Origin: JBDTNL01 sp039933785
GTDB lineage: Bacteria; Acidobacteriota; Thermoanaerobaculia; Multivoradales; JAGPDF01
DNA: 8,815 nucleotides
Direction: 5' to 3'
Assembly: GCA_039933785.1 (NCBI GenBank)
Contig: JBDTNL010000112.1
Span: forward strand, 1 to 8,815
A program made the position numbers and the translations under genes. This document shows, in pieces, positions 1 through 8,121 of this stretch (the stretch's first letter is position 1; each line of letters starts with the position of its first letter). The notes below the pieces were generated by a model. The model was not told the origin of the DNA. It made no database searches and worked only from the letters and a program-made list of their open reading frames with translations.

Positions 1-27
1 AACTACTATTAGACACCCTAACGCCCC

Positions 28-52
28 GCGTCAAACACCCCCAACCTGACGC
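28..52. repeat. Inverted repeat, 6-bp arms with 13-nt spacer
   Basis: GCGTCA at 28-33 is matched by its exact reverse complement TGACGC at 47-52, with a C/A-rich spacer between. No T-run follows on either strand, so it is not a classical terminator. Arms this short can arise by chance. It could be a protein-binding site upstream of the toxin-antitoxin pair. Confidence 0.3.
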
Positions 53-169
53 ATAAGATCCATTTGCTCTCATCGAAAAGCTCAGACACGACAGAGGATC
101 CGGCGACCGAGTCGCTCTTATGCGACACATTCGGGGACGAGTGGTGTGGTTCGCTGCGTGCGGTGCGGG

Positions 170-185
170 CTCGACTGCGGTCGAG
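170..185. repeat. Inverted repeat (6-bp stem, 4-nt loop) upstream of mntA
   Basis: CTCGAC (170-175) and GTCGAG (180-185) form a perfect 6-bp stem around TGCG, about 60 nt before the chosen mntA start. A second small palindrome, GCCCGGGC, lies at 197-204. Either could be an operator or a 5'-UTR hairpin. The direct evidence is only the symmetry. Confidence 0.3.
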
Positions 186-246
186 AGTGAACTCGAGCCC
201 GGGCCCGTTGGAGTATGGCCGCGGACCGCGTGTTAACCTCGATTGC

Positions 247-687
247 ATGCTCGCCGAACCCCTCTCGCCACAGAGCGCCGACCTCGTCGCGAAGCTCGCT
301 GCGGCTCTCGGAGGGCTGCACGAGCCGTCCTTGGTTTCGGCCTATCTGTTCGGGAGCCAGGCCGAGGACCGGGCGCATCGCGAGAGCGATATCGATGTCG
401 CCGTCCTGGTCGATCGCGGACTGTCTGTCGAGGAGCGATTTGCCTTGCGCTTGCGGCTTGCGACCGAGCTTCCCGGCCATTTTGGAGGGCGTGAGGTCGA
501 TGTCGTCGTGCTCAACGATGCGCCGCCCCATCTCGGCCGGCGGGCGGCCCTCGACGGGATTCGCGTCCTCTGCGGCGACTCGCAGCTCGATCATGATTTC
601 CGACGCGACGTTCAGCTTCGGGCGGCCGATCTCGAGCCGTTTCTGCGTTGGACGCGAGCGCTGAAGCTCGAGGCTTTGAAGCGATGA
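247..687 (+). CDS. mntA: MntA-type nucleotidyltransferase antitoxin
   Basis: This 146-residue protein belongs to the minimal nucleotidyltransferase (MNT) family. The signature GSx10DxD is complete: G36-S37, ten residues, then D48-I49-D50. A third acidic residue, D85 in 'REVDVVVLN', fits the metal-binding triad. In characterised MntA/HepT pairs the MntA enzyme transfers AMP from ATP to a tyrosine beside the HEPN active site of HepT and so silences the RNase. That role is carried over from the family. I chose the ATG at 247 because it places the GS motif about 36 residues from the start, as is usual; the frame stays open to a TTG at 64 but the extension looks non-coding. No strong Shine-Dalgarno sequence is visible. 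The stop overlaps the start of hepT as ATGA (684-687), so the two are translationally coupled. Confidence 0.87.
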   Translation: MLAEPLSPQSADLVAKLAAALGGLHEPSLVSAYLFGSQAEDRAHRESDIDVAVLVDRGLSVEERFALRLRLATELPGHFGGREVDVVVLNDAPPHLGRRAALDGIRVLCGDSQLDHDFRRDVQLRAADLEPFLRWTRALKLEALKR

Positions 688-1109
688 CCTTCCTGGTCGA
701 GCGGCTGGTCGAGTTGCGCCGGCATCTCGATCACCTGAGCAATCTACGCCAGCGGGTCCCGAACGGCGCGGCCCTGCAGAGCGACCTGTCGCTGCACAAC
801 GACGTCTTGTTCTCGCTCTTCACCGTTTGCCAACTCGTCATCGACATCGCCAGTGAGCTCGCGACGCGTCGCGGGGAACGGTTCGAGGACTACAAGGACG
901 CGATCCCCAGCTTGGGAGGCGACCCGCGATTCTCCGCCGAGCTGGTCAAGAATCTGGAGCCGCTGGCCGGGTTTCGCAACGTTGTCGCGCACGACTACGT
1001 AGCGCTCGACCTCGACCGCGTCGTCGAAGCGCTGGATCGTCTGCAGCCGGTGGGGGAATTTCTGGACCTCGTCGGACAGAGCGAGTCGGCCGACCGCCCG
1101 AAACCCTAG
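684..1109 (+). CDS. hepT: HepT-type HEPN ribonuclease toxin
   Basis: This 141-residue, mostly alpha-helical protein has the hallmark of the HEPN/DUF86 (HepT) family: Rx4HxY seen as R98-N-V-V-A-H103-D-Y105, near the C-terminal end of the helical bundle. In known pairs HepT is a dimeric RNase whose R and H form the active site and whose Tyr is AMPylated by MntA. All three residues are intact, so the toxin is probably functional. The ATG at 684 was chosen over a TTG at 648 because it forms an ATGA overlap with mntA, with GAGG at 670-673 as a possible ribosome binding site. The order antitoxin then toxin is a common one. The TAG stop interlocks with the stop codon of the convergent RRM gene in the palindrome CTAG, leaving no room for a terminator between them. 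The tail after about residue 130 is polar and probably disordered. Confidence 0.87.
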   Translation: MTFLVERLVELRRHLDHLSNLRQRVPNGAALQSDLSLHNDVLFSLFTVCQLVIDIASELATRRGERFEDYKDAIPSLGGDPRFSAELVKNLEPLAGFRNVVAHDYVALDLDRVVEALDRLQPVGEFLDLVGQSESADRPKP

Positions 1110-1525
1110 AAGCCGCGCTTCTTGGCGCGGATGTTCCTGCGGCTGCCCTTGGGCTTGCCGCCGCCGAAGCCGCCGCGCGGAGGTGCGTCGGGGCCGTAGC
1201 CGCCTCCACCACCAGTGCCGCCGCCACCGCCGCCAAAGGACGGACGGCCGCCGCCGCCGAATGAGCTGCCGCCGCGCGGACGCTCTTCCGCGGCGTTGAC
1301 CCGGATCGGGCGGCCGCCGAGCTCGTGGCCGTTGAACTTTTCGATTGCCTTGGCGGCGTCGTCCTCGTTCTCGAATTCCACGAATGCGAACCCGCGCGGA
1401 CGCCGGGTCTCTCGGTCGAGCGGCAGGAAGACTTCACGAATCGGCCCGACTTCGGCGAACAGGGTCGAAACCTCTTCGCTGGTGGTGTGAAAGTCGAGAT
1501 TGCCTACGAAAATCTTGGAAGCCAT
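1106..1525 (-). CDS. RRM-domain RNA-binding protein with glycine-rich tail
   Basis: This 139-residue protein has one RNA recognition motif at about residues 3-78. RNP2 reads IFVGNL (5-10) and RNP1 reads RGFAFVEF (44-51), so the aromatic RNA-stacking positions are present. Residues 85-124 are almost wholly Gly with scattered Arg, Phe, Pro and Ser, an RGG-like disordered segment. The end is strongly basic (KGSRRNIRAKKRGF). Bacterial and cyanobacterial Rbp proteins share this plan and are often cold-induced; that link is family knowledge. The start is decided by a strong GAGGAG six bases before the ATG. The gene converges on hepT, sharing CTAG at the stops, and diverges from the S4-domain gene. 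The low-complexity tail gives GCC-rich DNA with long spurious frames on the opposite strand. RNA targets cannot be predicted from sequence. Confidence 0.93.
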   Translation of the reverse strand: MASKIFVGNLDFHTTSEEVSTLFAEVGPIREVFLPLDRETRRPRGFAFVEFENEDDAAKAIEKFNGHELGGRPIRVNAAEERPRGGSSFGGGGRPSFGGGGGGTGGGGGYGPDAPPRGGFGGGKPKGSRRNIRAKKRGF

Positions 1526-1531
1526 CGGCTT

Positions 1532-1537
1532 CTCCTC
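1532..1537 (-). promoter_or_regulatory. Shine-Dalgarno sequence of the RRM gene
   Basis: Read on the minus strand this is GAGGAG, six bases upstream of the ATG at 1525. It is the clearest ribosome binding site in the window and rules out the longer frame that starts at 1585. It suggests a well-translated message. Confidence 0.8.
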
Positions 1538-1580
1538 TCTAGTGCGACGACTGCCCAACGGGTGGGGCCTCTGCCTGCCA

Positions 1581-1610
1581 TTCACTCTCGGTCGGGGTCC
1601 GCGTGGTCAA
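1581..1610 (-). promoter_or_regulatory. Possible promoter for the RRM gene (weak)
   Basis: The minus strand carries TTGACC (1610-1605), close to a sigma-70 -35 box. The best spaced -10 candidates, GAGTGA or AGTGAA at 17-18 bp, are poor. The position in the 107-nt divergent spacer is right for a promoter, but only the -35 half is convincing. Confidence 0.22.
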
Positions 1611-1632
1611 TTGTATCGCGTAAACTCGTCAG

Positions 1633-2052
1633 GTGCCCCTACGGGTAGACAAGTGGCTGCAAGTTGCGCGGGCCTTCAAGACCCGCACGCAGGCGACCCA
1701 TGCCTGCGATCTCGGCCGGGTGCGGGTGAACGGCACCGCGGTCAAGCCCCACCGTATCCTGGCGGTAGGCGATCGGATCGAAATCGAAGTCGGAGACTGG
1801 ACGCGAATTCTGATCGTGCGCGAGTTACAGGACAAGCCGCTTCCCAAAGCTGACGCGGCGCGCGTCTTCGAGGACTTGAGCCCGCCGCGCCCGGCACCCG
1901 ATTCCATGGCTCATCTGCTGCGCCGGCCGCCGGTTTCTCGTGAGATGGGTGCGGGGCGCCCCACCAAGCGCGACCGGCGGGAGATGGAACGCTTCTCCGG
2001 CGAGGCGCGTGCCGACATCGATCCCTGGGACGATCCCCTGGGCAGCCAGTAG
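1633..2052 (+). CDS. S4-domain RNA-binding protein (Hsp15/HslR-like)
   Basis: This 139-residue protein opens with an S4 RNA-binding fold: RVDKWLQVARAFKTRTQA at residues 4-21, then GRVRVNG (28-34) and KPHR (38-41). This matches Hsp15-type proteins, which in E. coli bind 50S subunits carrying stalled nascent chains. The C-terminal half is basic and holds GRPTKRDRREMERF (108-121), a tail I associate with S4 proteins of several high-GC phyla. The GTG at 1633 is the only sensible start, because an in-frame TAA lies at 1621-1623. No Shine-Dalgarno sequence is visible, so initiation may be weak or leaderless. The gene diverges from the RRM gene and ends nine bases before the kinase gene, so it probably leads the transcript with the kinase and the Fur-family gene. 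Its exact ribosomal role is inferred from the family. Confidence 0.85.
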   Translation: MPLRVDKWLQVARAFKTRTQATHACDLGRVRVNGTAVKPHRILAVGDRIEIEVGDWTRILIVRELQDKPLPKADAARVFEDLSPPRPAPDSMAHLLRRPPVSREMGAGRPTKRDRREMERFSGEARADIDPWDDPLGSQ

Positions 2053-2061
2053 AGGCGCGGC

Positions 2062-5579
<3,518 letters not shown>

Positions 5580-5583
<4 letters not shown>

Positions 5584-5951
5584 CCAAGCGCCAGACTCCG
5601 CAACGGGACGCAATCCGCCGAGCCCTGGCCGACGCCGACCGGCCGCTCAGCCCGCAGGAAGTCTTGAGCGAAGCCCAACGCTCGACTCCGGGCCTGGGCA
5701 TCGCCACGGTCTATCGCACCTTGAAGTCGCTCGCCACCGACGGTGCCCTCGACAGTGTCGAGTTGCCGGGCGAGACCACGCGCTACGAGATCGCGGGCAA
5801 GCAACACCACCACCACTTCCAATGCCGGGACTGTGGGCGCGCGTACGACCTGATCGGCTGCCCTCCCAAGCTCGATCGCCTGGCGCCCAAGGGATTCCGC
5901 GTCGACGACCACGAGGTCGTGCTGTACGGCGTCTGCGCGCGCTGCGCCTAG
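5580..5951 (+). CDS. zur: Fur-family metal-responsive repressor (probably Zur-like)
   Basis: This 123-residue regulator has the Fur layout. A winged-helix domain (about 1-72) carries the recognition helix in GIATVYRTLKSL (40-51). It is followed by the metal/dimerisation domain with HHHHFQCRDCG (76-86). Two CxxC pairs, C82/C85 and C119/C122, form the usual structural zinc site, and H111 with the His run supplies candidate regulatory ligands. The family includes Fur, Zur, PerR and Mur. I favour Zur because a zinc-type ABC transporter operon lies 550 bp downstream behind a Fur-family-like palindrome, but sequence alone cannot fix the metal. The ATG at 5580 overlaps the kinase stop (ATGA), so translation is probably coupled. 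The frame stays open upstream inside the kinase gene, but that part is a shadow. The gene converges with the DUF1569 gene across a 26-nt gap. Confidence 0.85.
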
Positions 5952-5970
5952 CCTCGGTTGGCCTCGGTTG
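5951..5970. repeat. Tandem duplication of a 10-bp unit after the Fur-family gene
   Basis: GCCTCGGTTG occurs twice in direct succession, the first copy beginning with the last base of the Fur-family stop codon. The copies fill most of the 26-nt gap to the convergent DUF1569 gene. It is probably replication slippage. No terminator hairpin with a T-run is visible in this gap. Confidence 0.6.
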
Positions 5971-5977
5971 GCCGCTG

Positions 5978-6427
5978 CTACCCGCCGAACTGCCGCAGGT
6001 GGTGGTCGAGGTGCTTGTACATCAGGCAATCCCACTCCGCTCCGCTCATGCGGCCCAGGAACGAATGGACCACTTCCCCGGCGTGGTCCGGGCCGAGCTC
6101 GGCGAAGCGCTCGATGAGCCCGCGGAGGCGCACCCGCTCGACGGCGAAGTCCTGGGCGTCCTTCACCACGAAGGTCGGATCGGTCGGCGAGCTGTGGGAG
6201 AGCGGCTGGTCGCCGAGGAACTTCTTGCGCACCATAGGTCCGAGCAGCCTGCCGATAAGAGCCTGCCGGCGCGGCTTGTCACCGGTTGCGACCTCCATCG
6301 AGCGCGCACAGTGGGTGAGCATCTGCGCCACGTCCATCTTGCCCCACTGCCTAGGGCTGTCGGGGCGGAGGGCTTCGAGGCGATCGAGAATCGCCTGGCG
6401 GTCGCGAGAGACGAAGAGGCTTCCCAT
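5978..6427 (-). CDS. DUF1569 family protein (DinB-like fold)
   Basis: This 149-residue protein closely resembles the DUF1569 family. It has an N-terminal SPRQWGKMDVAQMLTHCARS segment (about 24-43) and a C-terminal FLGRMSGAEWDCLMYKHLDHHLRQFGG-like end (about 123-149), both typical of the family. H39 together with H139 and H143 (an HxxxH pair) match the three-histidine metal site of the DinB/YfiT four-helix bundle superfamily, some members of which are thiol S-transferases. No function is established for DUF1569. The ATG at 6427 was chosen because family similarity begins with 'MGSLF'; a longer frame to 6592 would run through the palindrome and into the transporter gene. No good Shine-Dalgarno sequence is visible. 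The gene diverges from the metal transporter operon, and the palindrome at 6475-6494 lies 47 nt upstream, so it may share that control. Confidence 0.85.
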   Translation of the reverse strand: MGSLFVSRDRQAILDRLEALRPDSPRQWGKMDVAQMLTHCARSMEVATGDKPRRQALIGRLLGPMVRKKFLGDQPLSHSSPTDPTFVVKDAQDFAVERVRLRGLIERFAELGPDHAGEVVHSFLGRMSGAEWDCLMYKHLDHHLRQFGG

Positions 6428-6456
6428 GGCCGCGGAGCCTAGCGCGGACGTCCGTT

Positions 6457-6493
6457 TTGAGCCCTTGGCGAGCAAATGATAATCGATTATCAT
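6457..6493 (+). promoter_or_regulatory. Candidate promoter of the metal transporter operon
   Basis: Possible -35 boxes are TTGAGC (6457-6462) and TTGGCG (6465-6470). Possible -10 boxes inside the palindrome are GATAAT (6478-6483, 15 bp from the first) and TATCAT (6488-6493, 17 bp from the second). Either places the transcription start close to or at the GTG at 6500, so repressor binding would cover the -10 box and the message would be nearly leaderless. No ribosome binding site fits in the remaining space. Confidence 0.4.
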
Positions 6494-6494
6494 T
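6475..6494. promoter_or_regulatory. Perfect 20-bp palindrome, probable Fur/Zur-family operator
   Basis: AATGATAATCGATTATCATT equals its own reverse complement at all 20 positions and is a striking AT-rich island in GC-rich DNA. The core TGATAAT-CG-ATTATCA is the Fur-type 7-mer inverted repeat with a two-base centre instead of the classical one. It lies between the divergent DUF1569 and transporter genes and ends five bases before the GTG of the latter. Binding by the nearby Fur-family repressor is inference. The symmetry, location and similarity to Fur boxes are seen directly. Confidence 0.8.
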
Positions 6495-6499
6495 AAACC

Positions 6500-7381
6500 G
6501 TGCCCGCCCTTGCGCCCACCACAATCGCCCTCGCCCTGAGCGTCGTCTTGCCGCTCGTGGCGCAGGAGCACCCCGCGGCGTCCGGCGGGCACTATTCGGT
6601 GGTCGCTACCGTCCCGCCGCTCGCCGATCTGGCGCGCCGGCTCGCGGGAGGGGACGCCGAAGTCACGGCGCTGATCCCTCCAGGCGTCGATGACGAGACC
6701 TACGAGCCGACCGCTCGGGACCTCACCGAGCTCGAGCGTGCCGCTCTAATCCTGCGCGTCGGGCACCCGGCGATCGGCATCGAGGCGCGCGTGCTCGAAC
6801 CGTTTCGTCAAAGTCATCCGCGGGCCCGGATCCTCTCGCTCGCGTCGGTCATCGAGGTCTCGACCGCGACGGACCCGCATCTTTGGATGTCGCCGCGCTC
6901 GATGCGCGCCTTCGCGGAAAGCGTCCGCGACGCTCTCGACGCCATCGATCCCGAACGTCGCGAGGCGCACGCCGCGCGGCTGGCAGCTCTGTCGCGCGAT
7001 ATCGCCGAGGTCGACGCGAGGTTGGTCGACGCGGGAGCGGCGAGCGCCGCTTTTATCGTGGTTCACCCCGCCTTCGGGGCGCTCGCACGCTACGGGCTGA
7101 AGGAAGAAGCGATCGAACGCGACGGCAAGGAACCGGGCATGGCGAGCTTGGTCGCCTTGGTCGATCGCGGCCGCACCGAACACGTGCGACTAGTCGTCAC
7201 TCAACCCGGCTTTCCACGCCGCGCCGCGGAAGTGGTCGCGGGCGAGCTCGGAGCGCGGGTCCTTTCGATCGATCCGCTGGCCGCCGACTGGCTCGGGAGC
7301 CTTAGGCGACTGGCCGACGCACTCGGTGACCTTAGAGTGGCGGCGGCTGCCGCCACTCCTCCCTCCGGCGGTGGCCGATGA
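6500..7381 (+). CDS. znuA: Metal (Zn/Mn) ABC transporter substrate-binding protein
   Basis: This 293-residue protein belongs to the cluster A-I (TroA/ZnuA) binding proteins, closest in motif style to the ZntC-like branch. A hydrophobic stretch (about 5-21) followed by 'VAQEHP' looks like a signal peptide, though its n-region has no Lys or Arg. Expected ligands are H127 (DPHLW), H189 (VVHPAFG) and D258 (SIDPLAADW). The first His, normally in DPHxYEP, is replaced by E66 in DDETYEP. The RDGKEPG segment (207-213) is typical of the branch. There is no His-rich loop as in E. coli ZnuA. The protein would capture the metal in the periplasm and deliver it to the permease. GTG at 6500 is the only upstream start, because an in-frame TAA lies at 6494-6496. 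The stop overlaps the ATPase gene as ATGA. Zinc is favoured, manganese or iron not excluded. Confidence 0.85.
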   Translation: MPALAPTTIALALSVVLPLVAQEHPAASGGHYSVVATVPPLADLARRLAGGDAEVTALIPPGVDDETYEPTARDLTELERAALILRVGHPAIGIEARVLEPFRQSHPRARILSLASVIEVSTATDPHLWMSPRSMRAFAESVRDALDAIDPERREAHAARLAALSRDIAEVDARLVDAGAASAAFIVVHPAFGALARYGLKEEAIERDGKEPGMASLVALVDRGRTEHVRLVVTQPGFPRRAAEVVAGELGARVLSIDPLAADWLGSLRRLADALGDLRVAAAAATPPSGGGR

Positions 7382-8121
7382 CCGCCTCGCCGATCGTGGG
7401 ATCGGGGGCGCTGCTCGAAGTCGTCGACGTGACCTTCGGCTACGACCACGAAACCGTGCTCGATCATGTGAGCTTGTCGGTCGGCGGCACCGAGTTTCTC
7501 GCCCTCGTCGGCCCGAACGGCGGCGGCAAGACCACCTTGCTCAAGCTGATGCTCGGCTTGGTGAAACCCTGGCGCGGCGAGGTGCGACGCCATTTCCTGG
7601 CGGATCGGGGTGCCGTCGGCTACGTGCCGCAGTTCTCCACCTTCGACCGGAGCTTTCCGCTGCGAGTGTTCGACGCCGTGCTCATGGGCCGCCTGTCCCG
7701 ACGCGGTCTCTGGCGCGCCTACGACGCCGAAGACCGCCGGGCGGCGAGCGCGGCGCTCGAGCATCTCCAAGTCGCGGGCCTGGCTCGCGCCCCGGTGGCG
7801 GAGCTTTCGGGCGGCGAGCTCCAGCGCGTGCTCATCGCGCGCGCGCTCACCGCCGAGCCACGGATCCTGCTGCTCGACGAGCCCACGGCTGCGATCGACG
7901 CGAACTCCGAGAAGCTGCTCGACAGCATCCTTGCCGAGGTCAATCGGCGCATTCCCGTGGTGGTCGTCACGCACGATCCTTCGGGGTTGGCCGAACGAGT
8001 GACCCGCGTGGCGCACATCGATCGCACGCTGACCTGGCTCTCACCTGCCGATCTCGACCATCTGCGCTGCCATCACCATTTGCCGGCGCGTGCGGCGGTC
8101 GACCCGCGAGCCGCCCGATGA
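7378..8121 (+). CDS. znuC: Metal (Zn/Mn) ABC transporter ATP-binding protein
   Basis: This 247-residue ATPase is complete: Walker A GPNGGGKT (45-52), Q-loop Q85 (VPQ), signature LSGGE (143-147), Walker B ILLLDEP (163-169) with catalytic E168, and switch H199 (VTHD). VPQFSTFDRSFP after the Q-loop is characteristic of the ZnuC/MntB type, which powers zinc or manganese import with a two-permease dimer. A short C-terminal extension contains HLRCHHHLP (228-236), a Cys/His cluster that might bind metal. The gene overlaps both neighbours by ATGA (7378-7381 and 8118-8121), so all three subunits are probably made from one coupled message controlled at the palindrome upstream. The metal cannot be settled from the ATPase. 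Confidence 0.9.
   Translation: MTASPIVGSGALLEVVDVTFGYDHETVLDHVSLSVGGTEFLALVGPNGGGKTTLLKLMLGLVKPWRGEVRRHFLADRGAVGYVPQFSTFDRSFPLRVFDAVLMGRLSRRGLWRAYDAEDRRAASAALEHLQVAGLARAPVAELSGGELQRVLIARALTAEPRILLLDEPTAAIDANSEKLLDSILAEVNRRIPVVVVTHDPSGLAERVTRVAHIDRTLTWLSPADLDHLRCHHHLPARAAVDPRAAR

Larger units (their letters stand above)
1..246. other. Left-edge region without a convincing gene
   Basis: I see no recognisable coding region here. The mntA reading frame stays open back to a TTG at 64, but those 61 extra residues look like translated non-coding GC-rich DNA. A minus-strand frame (18-248) matches nothing I recognise. The first 60 bases are less GC-rich than the rest of the window. Two short inverted repeats lie here (28-52 and 170-185). 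The promoter of the toxin-antitoxin module should be in this stretch, but I cannot identify a convincing -35/-10 pair. Confidence 0.5.

Noticed and set aside
64..246. N-terminal extension of mntA from a TTG
   Set aside because: It shows no resemblance to the nucleotidyltransferase family, and the ATG at 247 gives the expected distance to the GS motif.
1154..1273. GCC-rich triplet repeat considered as a DNA repeat element
   Set aside because: It is explained by the polyglycine tail of the RRM protein, with no conserved unit beyond glycine codons.
5952..5977. Bidirectional terminator between the Fur-family and DUF1569 genes
   Set aside because: The gap holds a tandem 10-bp repeat, but no stable stem followed by a T-run on either strand.
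6428..6592. N-terminal extension of the DUF1569 gene
   Set aside because: It would run through the operator palindrome and the transporter start. Family similarity begins at the ATG at 6427.
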